This document shows, piece by piece, positions 18,018 through 27,700 of a stretch of 48,863 nt of DNA. The stretch covers positions 1-48,863 of the forward strand of contig JBGQDM010000011.1 of NCBI GenBank assembly GCA_041495845.1. Reading direction: 5' to 3'. The DNA comes from JBGQDM01 sp041495845. GTDB taxonomy: Bacteria > Acidobacteriota > Terriglobia > Terriglobales > Acidobacteriaceae. Position 1 is the stretch's first letter. Each line of letters opens with the position of its first letter. The notes beneath the pieces were generated by a model. The model was not told the origin of the DNA, did not search any database, and worked only from the letters and a program-made list of their open reading frames with translations. A program made the position numbers and the translations under genes.

Positions 18018-18734
18018 TCAGGCCCCGACTAACCGTTCCAACCCCTGCTTGTCGCGGATCAGCAAGGTTGAGCCATGCAATTCCGCCAGTTTCTTGTGGC
18101 GGAATTCACCCAGCACCCGGGTCACGGTCTCGCGAGAAGTGCCAATCAGTTGGGCGATCTCTTCGTGGGTCAGCGCCACTTTGATGCGCACGCCGTCCTT
18201 AGTCGTCTCGCCGTCTCCAGACCACTCCAGCAGCAAGCGCGCCATCCGCTCCGAGACGGAGTGCGAGAGTCCAAGCGAGCGGATCATCTCATACGCGCTC
18301 TGCACGTTGTGACTCAAGTGCTGCGCAGCCTTCAGGCAGGCATCGGCATGGTTCTGCAGGAAGCGGAGGAAGTCATCGCGTTTGATGAAATCGAGCTGGC
18401 AGGGTTGCAGCGCTTCCGCGGTCAATTCATAGGGCTTGCCGGAAACGGTGGCATGCAGTCCCAGCACTTCTCCCGGACCCGAAATGCGCAAAATCAGCGT
18501 CTTGCCATCACGCGAGGTCGTGGTCAGCTTGACACGGCCGGCGCAGACTACATAAACGCCGCGCGGTGCCTGGCCCTCCACGAACAAGACGGCGCCCTGC
18601 GGATAAGCGCTGGCGTACTTGATGGCTTCGAAATCCTGCAGCGTAGGTTTGGGCAGGTCGCAAAAGAAGCCGTTGGTGCGCAGCTTGCAAATCAGGCAGT
18701 TGTCGACAATCGGCAAGCCGTAGGGAGCATCCAT
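18018..18734 (-). CDS. FNR-like Crp-family transcription regulator with N-terminal cysteines
   Basis: A 238-residue Crp/Fnr regulator. The N-terminus carries NCLICKLRTNGFFC (Cys13, Cys16, Cys25), and Cys112 lies at the end of the cyclic-nucleotide-binding-like domain. The arrangement resembles the four ligands of the FNR [4Fe-4S] cluster (CxxC, a third nearby Cys and one distant Cys). The beta-roll domain (GAVLFVEGQAPRGVYVVCAGRVKL) precedes a dimerisation helix and a winged helix-turn-helix (LTHEEIAQLIGTSRETVTRVL). It probably senses oxygen or redox state and controls respiration-related genes. It follows thrB by 22 bp and may have its own promoter inside the end of thrB. AGAGGGG serves as ribosome-binding site. 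Regulatory targets are unknown. Confidence 0.87.
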   Translation of the reverse strand: MDAPYGLPIVDNCLICKLRTNGFFCDLPKPTLQDFEAIKYASAYPQGAVLFVEGQAPRGVYVVCAGRVKLTTTSRDGKTLILRISGPGEVLGLHATVSGKPYELTAEALQPCQLDFIKRDDFLRFLQNHADACLKAAQHLSHNVQSAYEMIRSLGLSHSVSERMARLLLEWSGDGETTKDGVRIKVALTHEEIAQLIGTSRETVTRVLGEFRHKKLAELHGSTLLIRDKQGLERLVGA

Positions 18735-18755
18735 TCGCAGACCCCTCTTCGCTCG

Positions 18756-18778
18756 ACTATATCACTTCACGCTGTGAT
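18756..18778 (-). promoter_or_regulatory. Candidate -10 box and inverted repeat before the FNR-like gene
   Basis: On the minus strand, TATAGT (18756-18761) lies 21 bases before the ATG. An inverted repeat, ATCAC-N8-GTGAT (18761-18765 and 18774-18778), covers the segment between this -10 and where a -35 would lie. No good -35 hexamer is present, as expected for an activated or autoregulated promoter. The site overlaps the last codons of thrB. The repeat differs from consensus FNR and CRP sites, so binding by the adjacent regulator is a guess. Confidence 0.3.
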
Positions 18779-19722
18779 GGGGCAGCAGAGCCCTGCCAGG
18801 CCGCGGCACCGCGCGGTGAAATCGCGGTCGCAATCAGTTCCGCGGCCAAGCGCTTACCCCTAAGGTGCGCGAGGATGCGCTCGTGGACTCCAGCCAGCGA
18901 AGTCCGAATGTCCAAGAACACCAGCACCGAAGGCCCAGCGCCGCTCAGCGCCACCCCCAGGATTCCGCGACCTCCGACTAACTCCTGCAGCGCCGGGAGC
19001 AGCGGGCACAAGGGCGCGCGGTAGGGCTGATGAATCCGGTCTTGCAGCGCAGAGCCCAGGAGGTCGCGGCGCCCTTGCATCAGCGCCGCCAGCAGCAGCA
19101 TGGAGTTCTGAATGTTCGTCACTGCGTCGGCGCGGGAATAAGTGGCGGGCAGGACTTGGCGGGCTTTCTCCGTTGCCAGTTCTTCCGGCGGCACCACCAG
19201 CAGCAACGGCCACTTTCCTTTGGGCAATATCTTGATGGTCTGGACTGTCTCCGCCGTCATTCGTGAAACGGTCACCCCGCCGAGCCAGCACGCCGAGGCG
19301 TTGTCGGGATGGTGTTCGCGACGCGACGCTTCGGTGATGACCTGATCATCGGAAAGAGTAAGCCGGCCAAAATGCCGCGCCAGGGCAATCCCCGCCAACC
19401 TCGCCGCCGCGGACGAACCGCAACCCTTGCCGATGGGCATGCGATTCACGATGCGGAGTTCGAGCGGCACTGGCGTTTTGCCCGCCTGCGACAAAACGTC
19501 GGTGTAAGTATCGAGAATGAGGTTGTTCTCGATGCGAGTGCAAATTTCGGTGTCCCGGCCTCGAGCTTCGATGGAGTAGCGCTCAGCGCGGTTCGCCTCC
19601 AAGAGCAAAGTGAGATCAAAAGCCAGAGCCGCCGCGTCGAATCCGGGGCCGAGATTGGCGGAAGTTGCGGGCAGGCGCAACCGAAACCGTCCAGGGAGTT
19701 TGGATTGCGCGGCCCGCTTCAT
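18757..19722 (-). CDS. thrB: Homoserine kinase
   Basis: A 321-residue GHMP-family kinase that phosphorylates L-homoserine with ATP, the penultimate step of threonine synthesis. The N-terminal LRLPATSANLGPGFDAAALA and the ATP-binding loop MPIGKGCGSSAAARLAG (P-x3-G-x-GSSAA) are diagnostic of ThrB. The C-terminal GALGVALSGAGPS-type loop appears as ILGVALSGAGPSVLVF. Its start overlaps the thrC stop by 4 bp (ATGA), so the pair is translationally coupled in the order thrC-thrB. The length is normal. Confidence 0.93.
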   Translation of the reverse strand: MKRAAQSKLPGRFRLRLPATSANLGPGFDAAALAFDLTLLLEANRAERYSIEARGRDTEICTRIENNLILDTYTDVLSQAGKTPVPLELRIVNRMPIGKGCGSSAAARLAGIALARHFGRLTLSDDQVITEASRREHHPDNASACWLGGVTVSRMTAETVQTIKILPKGKWPLLLVVPPEELATEKARQVLPATYSRADAVTNIQNSMLLLAALMQGRRDLLGSALQDRIHQPYRAPLCPLLPALQELVGGRGILGVALSGAGPSVLVFLDIRTSLAGVHERILAHLRGKRLAAELIATAISPRGAAAWQGSAAPSQREVI

Positions 19723-21080
19723 TTTCCCGGCGCCTTTTCCGCCTGCTCGAGTGCGCGCACCACCGCGTCGGCGTCAGCGTCGAGGACCAGCGGTTCGCTA
19801 CGATGCGGCAAAGCAGCACCTTCCGCCGCCAGAGCCGTCCCGGAGAAAAGATCGCCGCGATGAAATTTCAAAGTGAACTCCGGGTCCTTGAGCAGGTGGC
19901 CGGTAAGAATGAGCACCACCGACTCATTGGCCCTCACAAAACCCTGGGCCACCAGTTTCTTCAGGCCTGCGAGCGTGACCGCCGAGGCGGGTTCACAACC
20001 GATTCCATCAGAACCAATCTCAGCCTTTGCGGCCGCCATCTCCAACTCGCTCACCTGCTCCACCGCTCCGCCAGTGGCCTGAATCACCCGCAGAGCTTTC
20101 TTCCACGACGCCGGATTACCAATGCGAATTGCCGTCGCCATCGTTTCCGGCTGCACCGTGACCAGCGATTTTCCGCCCGCCTCACGCACCGTTCGCACCA
20201 GCGGGTTGGCTCCTTCGGCCTGAATCACTGAAAGTTTGGGCAAACGCGAGATCAATCCCAACTCACGCATTTCCAGCAGCGCCTTACCGAGCGCAGAAGA
20301 ATTTCCCAGATTGCCGCCGGGAACAATGATGTGGTCGGGCGGTTCCCAGCCCAGTTGCTCCATCAATTCAAAGGCCGCGGTCTTTTGGCCCTCCAGCCGA
20401 TACGGATTAATGGAATTCAGCAGATAGACCGGCAGACGGCGAATCACGTCCCGCAGCAATGCCAGGCAGCCGTCGAAATCGGTGCGCAATTGGCAGGTCA
20501 GAGCGCCGTAATCCAGCGCCTGCGACAATTTGCCCCAGGAGATTTTCCCTTCGGGAATGAGCACCAAGCTGCGGAGACCGCCTTGCGCGGCGTAGGCTGC
20601 CATGGAGGCCGAGGTATTTCCCGTAGAGGCGCACGCCACCCAGCGGAACCCTTGCTCCCGGGCAACAGAAATTGCGGTGGTCATGCCCGTATCTTTGAAA
20701 GACCCAGTCGGATTCATGCCCTGATGCTTGGCGAGCAAGCGCTCAACTCCGGCACTGCGGGCGCAGCGAGGCAAGTTGAAGATGGGCGTGTTGCCCTCGC
20801 GGATCGTGATCACGCTGCGCCGGTCGCGTAGGGGCGGCAACAGATCACGAAAACGCCAGACACCGCTCTGGTCGAGCGCATCGAAGGACTGCCGGCGCTC
20901 CATCCATCTCGCCCGCAACGCCGCCGCCGAAGGCTTGGCCCCAGGCTGCCACTGGTACGTCACTTCCAGCAAATCACCACATGCGGGGCAGCGAAAGTCC
21001 GCTTCTGTTTTTTCGTGAAACGCCTGGCAGCCGATACAGCGTAGTCGCGCCCCGTTCGGTTCCGCGGTGGTGGCAAGCAT
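19719..21080 (-). CDS. thrC: Threonine synthase
   Basis: A 453-residue PLP enzyme of fold type II that converts O-phosphohomoserine to threonine. The PLP lysine is in NPTGSFKDTGMTTAIS, SNTSASMAAYAAQGG-like residues follow (STGNTSASMAAYA), and the phosphate-binding glycines are at VPGGNLGNSSALGKA. The N-terminus has a small zinc-ribbon-like segment (LRCIGCQ and FRCPACGD), common in this ThrC subgroup. ATG 21080 is preferred over GTG 21095. It lies 50 bp after the cupin gene, so it could be transcribed with the receptor operon upstream, or start its own unit. Confidence 0.93.
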   Translation of the reverse strand: MLATTAEPNGARLRCIGCQAFHEKTEADFRCPACGDLLEVTYQWQPGAKPSAAALRARWMERRQSFDALDQSGVWRFRDLLPPLRDRRSVITIREGNTPIFNLPRCARSAGVERLLAKHQGMNPTGSFKDTGMTTAISVAREQGFRWVACASTGNTSASMAAYAAQGGLRSLVLIPEGKISWGKLSQALDYGALTCQLRTDFDGCLALLRDVIRRLPVYLLNSINPYRLEGQKTAAFELMEQLGWEPPDHIIVPGGNLGNSSALGKALLEMRELGLISRLPKLSVIQAEGANPLVRTVREAGGKSLVTVQPETMATAIRIGNPASWKKALRVIQATGGAVEQVSELEMAAAKAEIGSDGIGCEPASAVTLAGLKKLVAQGFVRANESVVLILTGHLLKDPEFTLKFHRGDLFSGTALAAEGAALPHRSEPLVLDADADAVVRALEQAEKAPGK

Positions 21081-21130
21081 GGCCTCGGTCACCACGCGAG
21101 TCTACTTCCTCGCCTGCGCAGCGCCTAGCT

Positions 21131-21568
21131 TCACCGCGCACCCCGCAGGTAGCGGTCCGTCTTGTTGATCCAGTCCGCGCGCGGCGGATTGAATACATCC
21201 AGGTCCACCGTCTCCTCCAGCGCCTCGGCCTTGTGCGGCATGTTGGAGGGAATGGTCAACACTTCCCCGGCGCGAACCACGATTTCCTTGCCGTCAACCC
21301 AGAACTTGAGTGCGCCTTCCAGGATGTAAGTGATCTGCTCGTTCACGTGGTGATGCTCAGGCACGATGCAGCCTTTTTTCATCAGGACGCGGGCCATCAT
21401 CATGTCCTTGCCCACAATGAATTGCCGGCGCAGCAGTGGATTCAAGTCTTCCAAAGGAATCGTGTCCCACGGAATGTACTGCAACTTGCCTGGAGCGCGT
21501 GGCGCCCGCTTGGCTTTTTTGCGGGCTGATTTGGCTGGAGCCTTCCGGGCTGCTTTTTTCTTCACCAT
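21131..21568 (-). CDS. Cupin protein with lysine-rich N-terminal tail
   Basis: A 145-residue single-domain cupin. The metal site is visible as PEHHHVNEQITYILEG (cupin motif 1: two His, one Glu) and IPSNMPHKAEAL (motif 2: His). The domain is preceded by about 27 residues rich in Lys, Ala and Arg (MVKKKAARKAPAKSARKKAK and on), which resemble histone H1-like tails and may bind nucleic acid or other polyanions. Cupins of this size are metal-dependent dioxygenases, isomerases or sugar-binding proteins; the reaction is unknown. It follows the amidohydrolase by 16 bp, within the run led by the Oar-like receptor. Confidence 0.83.
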   Translation of the reverse strand: MVKKKAARKAPAKSARKKAKRAPRAPGKLQYIPWDTIPLEDLNPLLRRQFIVGKDMMMARVLMKKGCIVPEHHHVNEQITYILEGALKFWVDGKEIVVRAGEVLTIPSNMPHKAEALEETVDLDVFNPPRADWINKTDRYLRGAR

Positions 21569-21584
21569 GGTCTCTTCCCTGTGA

Positions 21585-22919
21585 TCAGCGCAGCTTCCCT
21601 TCGTAAATTTTCATGGCGTTATCGTGCAGGTAATCGCGGGCCAGCACCAACGCCTGCTTCTCGCTGACTTCGCCCATGGAAACCATCTCCGCCAGCGCGG
21701 CCGCCAGCGCGATGCGCCCCGACTCCACTCCCAGCCAGGTGCTCTCCTCCGAACCGAGAGCCGCACTGTAGGGAAACGAATCCGTGCCAAACGTGATCTT
21801 GTCCGGGAAAGTCTCCAGCCATTGTTTGAGCGAGTGCTTGAATTCCGACGGATACATCACGAGTTCCTGAAACGAACTCTCCAACCAGACATTTTTCAGG
21901 GCGCCGAGAAAAATCGCTTCCCGCTCGTAAGGATACCCGCCGTGAATCATCACGAACGTGGTCTTGGCATACCGTGGATCGCGCACCACATTTTCCAGGT
22001 TCAGGATGTTGCCCGTCGTGAGGTTGAAATAATCGCCAACGCCAACGCAGGTGTGAATGTGCACCGGCAAACCCAACCGGCCGGCTTCCGTCACCAGGTA
22101 GCGGAAAATGTAGTCGGAAAATGTCAGATGTTCCTTCCACGCGGGCACGCCACCGGCGCGGTACTGGTTGTAGAGCGCCTCCGCTTCGTCGCGTGACGGA
22201 TCGCCAAATTGCAAACCGCGAAAGTACGCCGCCTCGAACTTGAAACCCACCGCACCTTTTTTCTGATTGTCTTCCACGGTCCGGCTGATGAAAGCGAGGT
22301 AGTCGGAGAAGCTCGCCGGCAGCGTGCTGACGCCTTCCTGCTGCATCCAGCGCTTCAACATTTTCTCTTGCAGCGGGATGTAAACTTCCTGGTCTGGATT
22401 GCGTTCGCGAGCTGTCTTGTTGTCGAACGGGAACATGAAAGCATCGCCGAAGAACACCCAGGGCAGGCGTTTTGGATCGAGGTAATCGGCCATCATGGCG
22501 CGGTTGGCGATTTCGCGTTCAATGCCCACCTTGTCCAGAATCATGTTGTAGTAAGCCGTGCCCGGATACTTCTTGCGCATCTCCGCCTTCTTGGCGACCA
22601 GCCACTTGGCGTGTTCCGGCGACATGTCGTGGTAGGGATACCCCCACAGCGCTTTGGCCGCAGCCACCAACTCCAGATTCCCTTCCCGCACCCGCAGCGG
22701 CTCGCTTCCTGGCGGCGCCGCCATTGCGTCCACATCCGGATCGTCGGCAAAACCAGGGTGGGCGTGATGATCGAACACCGGGATCTTCTCAATCTGCGTC
22801 AGCAGTCGCTGGTAGATTTGCGGAACATCGGGGCCCGGAAACGGTTTGGCCTGGCCCGTTGCCCAGACACTGAGCCCCAGCAACACCGCCACAACATAGA
22901 AAATACGCATTCGCATCAT
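21585..22919 (-). CDS. Exported amidohydrolase_2-type metal hydrolase
   Basis: A 444-residue protein with a signal peptide (MMRMRIFYVVAVLLGLSVWATGQA) and a TIM-barrel amidohydrolase fold. Metal ligands appear as FDHHAHPG (HxH), VHIHTCVG, FVMIHGGYPYE and the late Asp in ITFGTDSFPYS. This is the amidohydrolase_2 set, which includes decarboxylases, lactonases and FluG-like domains. Export is unusual for the family. GGAGAA precedes ATG 22919 at good spacing; the longer frame from 22940 begins before that site. It lies 27 bp after the aminotransferase. The reaction is unknown; context suggests hydrolysis or decarboxylation of a compound handled by the Oar-like receptor. Confidence 0.85.
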   Translation of the reverse strand: MMRMRIFYVVAVLLGLSVWATGQAKPFPGPDVPQIYQRLLTQIEKIPVFDHHAHPGFADDPDVDAMAAPPGSEPLRVREGNLELVAAAKALWGYPYHDMSPEHAKWLVAKKAEMRKKYPGTAYYNMILDKVGIEREIANRAMMADYLDPKRLPWVFFGDAFMFPFDNKTARERNPDQEVYIPLQEKMLKRWMQQEGVSTLPASFSDYLAFISRTVEDNQKKGAVGFKFEAAYFRGLQFGDPSRDEAEALYNQYRAGGVPAWKEHLTFSDYIFRYLVTEAGRLGLPVHIHTCVGVGDYFNLTTGNILNLENVVRDPRYAKTTFVMIHGGYPYEREAIFLGALKNVWLESSFQELVMYPSEFKHSLKQWLETFPDKITFGTDSFPYSAALGSEESTWLGVESGRIALAAALAEMVSMGEVSEKQALVLARDYLHDNAMKIYEGKLR

Positions 22920-22946
22920 TACGCTTTCTCCGTTTTTCACTCTGGG

Positions 22947-24134
22947 CTATCTGCCGGCCGGAACGTTGTGCCAAGCAGCGGAAATTTTCTGAATTCTCAG
23001 CACCGCCTCGTCCAGCACGGCCGTGGATGAAGCAAACGAGAAACGCACGAAATCCTTGCCCGACGGGCCAAATGCCGCACCCGGAATCGCCGCCACGCCG
23101 GCTTCTTCCAGCATCAGACGGCACACTTCCTCAGCACTGATGCCGGTCTCAGCAATGTTTACCCAGGCGTAAAAAGCGCCCTCCGGCGGAAGGCAGCGGA
23201 ATCCCGGCACCCGGTTCAGCGCGTCGGAGAATCGCTTTCCACGCCGGGCAAACTCAGCCACCATCCGCGGCGTGGCGCCGTTGGGATCGCGCAACGCTTC
23301 GATGGCCGCGTATTGAGTAAATTCCGCCACGCAGGTATAGCTATTAACTGCCAGCATGTCGAGCGCGGGCACCAGGTGCGCTGGCGCCACGGTATAACCC
23401 AACCGCCAGCCGGTCATGGCAAAGCTCTTGGAGAAGCCATCCACAATCAGCGTGCGCTCGGCCATCCCCGGATAGCGCAACATGGAAAGATATTCGCCAC
23501 CATAGATCACGCGGGCATAGATTTCATCCGAGATGACGTAGAGATCGTGCTGCACGGCCAACTCCGCCAGTCGCCGCTGCACCGCGTCGGAATACACCGT
23601 CCCCGTCGGGTTGTTGGGCGAGCATGTAATCAGGAGCTTGGTCCGTGGCGTGACCTTGCCGGCAACTTCTTCCGGATCGGGCTGCAGCCGATTGCGCTCA
23701 GATAATTCATACGGCACCGCCACGCCGCCAAATCCCTGCGTGATTGACGGATACCCCGGGAAACCCGGGTCGGGATACAGCACTTCGTCTCCCGGTTCAA
23801 TCAGCGCCATCAGCGCCAGGAACAATGCGATCTTGCATCCGGGCGCCATCACAATGTTCCCCGGCTCCACCTGGATCTTGCGGGTACGCCGGAGGTACGC
23901 GGCCAGCTCCGCCCGCAACGCCGGCACGCCCTGCACCGGACAGTAACGGTCCTTTCCTTCCTCCAGCGCTTTTTCCAGCGCGGCAATCACGGCGGCATCG
24001 GGATGGAAGTCCGGCTCGCCCAGTTCCAGATGAATGATGGAACGCCCGGCACGTTCCAACTCCTTGGCACGCGCAAAGACCGAGAGTGCACCCTCGCCAC
24101 TCAACACTTGCATGCGCGAAGCCAGTGGACGCAT
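22947..24134 (-). CDS. Class I/II PLP aminotransferase
   Basis: A 395-residue fold-type I aminotransferase of the aspartate aminotransferase superfamily (subgroup I-alpha). Markers are LELGEPDFHPD, the ring-stacking region APGCKIALFLAL, CSPNNPTGTVY, ISDEIYARVIY, the PLP lysine in VDGFSKSFAMTGWRLGY and the carboxylate-binding Arg in FVRFSFAS. It transfers amino groups between an amino acid and a 2-oxo acid in the cytoplasm; specificity is not readable. One base separates it from the stop of the CMD-family gene, so the two are tightly coupled. Nearby ThrB and ThrC make a role in amino-acid metabolism plausible but not proven. Confidence 0.9.
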   Translation of the reverse strand: MRPLASRMQVLSGEGALSVFARAKELERAGRSIIHLELGEPDFHPDAAVIAALEKALEEGKDRYCPVQGVPALRAELAAYLRRTRKIQVEPGNIVMAPGCKIALFLALMALIEPGDEVLYPDPGFPGYPSITQGFGGVAVPYELSERNRLQPDPEEVAGKVTPRTKLLITCSPNNPTGTVYSDAVQRRLAELAVQHDLYVISDEIYARVIYGGEYLSMLRYPGMAERTLIVDGFSKSFAMTGWRLGYTVAPAHLVPALDMLAVNSYTCVAEFTQYAAIEALRDPNGATPRMVAEFARRGKRFSDALNRVPGFRCLPPEGAFYAWVNIAETGISAEEVCRLMLEEAGVAAIPGAAFGPSGKDFVRFSFASSTAVLDEAVLRIQKISAAWHNVPAGR

Positions 24135-24135
24135 C

Positions 24136-24717
24136 TCAGCCTTTCCTGCCCGCCAGCGCTTCCGCCGGCACCGGCGTGGTTGGAATCTGTAACCCTTCGA
24201 TCAGCCGGGGGAACATTTCAAAGGCGCCGATGGTAGCAAACAGTTCTACGATTTGCGCATCGTTGAAAACGCGTTGCAAAGCCGCGAAGGTAGCATCGTC
24301 CACACCATGGGGAGAGTGATGGAGGATTTCCGCGGCACGAAAACCCGCCTTCTCATTCTCGCTGAACGGGCCGCGCTCGGCCTCGTCCAGCACATTGGCC
24401 AGCACTGCGGCAATTTTTTCCTCCGCCGCGCCCTTCTGGCGCGCCGACAACGTGTGCGCCGTCACCCCATATTCGCAACCACTGAGCCGGCTGACGTAAA
24501 TCCCGATCAGCTCCTTGTACCAACCCGGCAGCGCGCCGTCGCTGAGCATGGCTTTGAGCAGTCCAGCAAATCCCAACGCTAGCGCCGGTGCGTTCGCCAG
24601 CGCCTTAAACATGTTGGGGACGACGCCCCGCGTAGCCAGCAGGGCGTCGTACAAGTTGGCAACATCGGGCGGCACTTGCTCCCGCTCGAGCATCGGAATG
24701 CGGCCCGCTACCCGCAT
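24136..24717 (-). CDS. Carboxymuconolactone decarboxylase/AhpD-like protein with one active-site Cys
   Basis: A 193-residue all-helical protein of the CMD/alkylhydroperoxidase D superfamily. The core is ELIGIYVSRLSGCEYGVTAHT: one Cys and the downstream His are kept, but the second Cys of the AhpD CxxC is Gly. A thiol-peroxidase cycle of the AhpD type is therefore unlikely without a partner, and a lyase or isomerase role is possible. Its ATG shares one base with the receptor stop codon (TAATG), showing translational coupling to the Oar-like receptor. The C-terminus reads GLQIPTTPVPAEALAG. Confidence 0.82.
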   Translation of the reverse strand: MRVAGRIPMLEREQVPPDVANLYDALLATRGVVPNMFKALANAPALALGFAGLLKAMLSDGALPGWYKELIGIYVSRLSGCEYGVTAHTLSARQKGAAEEKIAAVLANVLDEAERGPFSENEKAGFRAAEILHHSPHGVDDATFAALQRVFNDAQIVELFATIGAFEMFPRLIEGLQIPTTPVPAEALAGRKG

Positions 24718-27700
24718 TAGAACGCATACCTCAGCGAGAACTGAATCAGCCGCGGCGTGCCCTTGGTCGAAGTGATCTGACCAAAGCCCAGCCCGTTAAA
24801 GATGCTGTTCGGGTTCGCAAAAATCGGATGGTTGAAGATGTTGAAGAAGTCCGAAGTGAACTTCAGGTTCTGACTCTCCGTGATGCGGAAGATTTTCCCC
24901 AGAGAAAAGTCCCAGTTCTGCTGCGAGGGGCCGCGGAACTGGTTGCGGCCCAGGTTACCGAAACCGGTGCTAAAAAGGTCGGCACCAATGATGGGAGCAC
25001 CCTCGATGCCGATAGGAACTCCTGCGGAGTCAACCTTGAACCAAGCACCGATGCGGTCGTGTACGCTACCGCCCGTCTGCGCCGAGTTAACCGTGAATCC
25101 CGGCGCCAAGCTGGCGGTGCTGGTGTTCGGGCTGCTCAGAGCAAAGGCGCTTCCGCCGGCCGCGTCAATCACCGTAAAGGGAGCCCCGGATTGCCACGTG
25201 GTCACGCCGCTCAATGCCCATCCACCCAACGCAGTGCGCGTGATGCCGCTACTGTGCTTAAAGAACGGCATCTCCCACGTGTAGTTTGCAACAAAGCGGT
25301 GCGTGCGGTCGAAATCCGACGGTCCATAGGACTGACGTAGATCGGTCTGATCGTTGATGGCAGTATTGAACGCAGTGTTCCCTGAAGAAGTCGCATCCAG
25401 CGCCTTCGACCACGTATACGCGCCCTGGAAATGGAATGTCTTGGAGAAACTGTGGCTGATGGTGGCCTGCAACGAGTGGTATTTCGACCAGGCATCACTG
25501 GCAAAGATCTGGTAGTTGCCGGTGGCCAGACCCAGCGCCCGCGACCGGGCGTTGGCATTGGAAAACGTGTTCTGGTTGATGGTGTAGACCGTGCCGTCAA
25601 TGCCGGTCAGAGTGACCGGGTGCGTCCGGGCATCGAAGGGCTGAATGCCGTCGCGGGTCTCGCGCAAATGCGTCCCCTTGGTTCCGACGTAGGCCAGTTC
25701 CAGCACCCAGTTCGCGGGCAGTTGATGCTGAATGCTCAAGTTCCACTGCTGGGTGCTGGGCGAGACAAAGCGCCGCGGCACTTCCAGCCCGAACAGATTG
25801 ATGCTGTTGCCGCCAAAAATCCCTGTGGGATGCTGTGCGTCGCCAAATTGGTTGGCAAAACCATTATCGAAGACCGCACACTGGGTTGTGTCCATTGTCT
25901 TCGCCCCACTGGTGCAATCCTGAAATCCGAGAAACTTCGAATACACGGGGATGTAGGTGGCATCAATCACCCCGCCCACCGGCAATTTGCCGACCCCGGC
26001 ATTGAAAATATCCGCCATGTCGCCCGGAGTACCCAACGGCGTCGTAATGGGCAGAATGGGCGCGGTAAACGAGAGCTGGTCCACCGTGCCGACATCTTCG
26101 CGCACAAAGAAGATGGCGTAGCCGCCGCGAATCGCCGTCGTGTGCTGCCCGAACAAATCGTAGGCAAATCCGATGCGCGGCCCAAAGTTTGACGCGAAGT
26201 CGTTCTTCATCGTGGTGGAACTCAGGTTGCCGGTTAGCGAGGTGTTGGTCAGGTTCGTTCCCGTCACCGGCAGCTTGCTCACGCAACTGGGATAGACAAA
26301 CGGGCTGATTCCTTGATTGGCTAGCGCGGAAATCGTGTTGCCGATGTGGCAGAGATTGTCCTTGGCTGCTCCGAACAACTCCCAGCGTAAGCCCACGTTC
26401 ACCGTGAGGTTCGACGTGGCCTTGAAGTCATCCTGGAAGAAACCGGCATAGTTGTTGACCTTGTACTCGTGATTGAACACCCCGCTGCCGCCAAAGGAAA
26501 AACCCGGACGTCCCAACAGGAAGTTCTGGAAATCGGAGCATCCCCCGACGGGAACACAGGGGTCAGTGGGATCGAGTGGATTGCCCGAACTCGGGAAGAA
26601 AAACAACTGCCCATTGAACGTCTGCGGGAACTTCTTGTCCAGGTTCACGCGGTCGAACTGTCCGCCAAAACGCAGCGTGTGCTTGCCGCGGACGTAACTC
26701 ACCGTGTCCAGAAAGGTGAGATTGTTCTGCCGTTGCGCCTGGTCCGAGCCCGGCGTGGGTCCAAGCAGGAAGGTCGAGAATTGAAATTTATAAATGGTTT
26801 GAAACAGGTTGGAATTCGGCCGGTTGATTCCGAGGTCCCCTACGTTCACGATGGGGTCGTTGAATGCCTTGTTGTCAATGTGCACATAGCCGAAACGGAA
26901 CTCGTTCACCAGCCGGCCGCTGAACAGGTGCGTTTCCGCCAAGCTCAGGAAGCGGTCGCGAACGGGCAGGTGCAAGGGGAAGTTCAAGTCGCTGGGAGCG
27001 ATGGTCCCGCCCAGCGTCGCCGTCAATCCACCCGCGCCGAACGGCAGGTTGGAATTGAAGTTGGAAAAGAAGAAGCGTGCTGAAATCTTGTCATTGCCAC
27101 TGCGAAAGTCACGGTCGTAGTTGGCGGTGAACTGATCGTCGGTGTATTTCCCGGCCTTACTCAGGCTGAACGGGCCCGAGCCTCCGGGAGTTCCAGGAAG
27201 CGAAGGAAACAGAAAACCATCCGGGTTGTTGAACTGCGACCCCTGCAGGTTCAGTAGGGCGACTGCCAGCGGGTCAATCGAGGCGGAAGTCACGTTGGGA
27301 TCGCCCGGGAAGTACGTGTCCGTCAGCGTTTGCGCGTAGGTGCCCGGCCCCGTGAGCGGAATGCCGCGAAACGCCGACGGCAAAATGGGCAGCGTGGTGC
27401 TGATGATAGCGCCGTTCGACAGCCCGCTCTTCTGCCGCGTCCCCTGATAGTTGATGAAGAAGAAGCCAAGCTTTGCCTCTTTGCCGATGGGTCCGCCCAG
27501 GCTAGCCCCGAAAATGTTCTGCCTCACCTCGGGCCGCTCGTTGGGCTGGCCGTTGGCAAGCTGGCCGTTCTTCAGGAACCACTCGTTGGCGTTCAGCTTC
27601 GGGTTGCGGAAAAACTCGAACACGCTGCCATGAAAATTCCTGGTCCCCGACTTCAAAATCGCGTTGATGTTACCGCCGCCGTTGCGTCCCTGGCTGGCGT

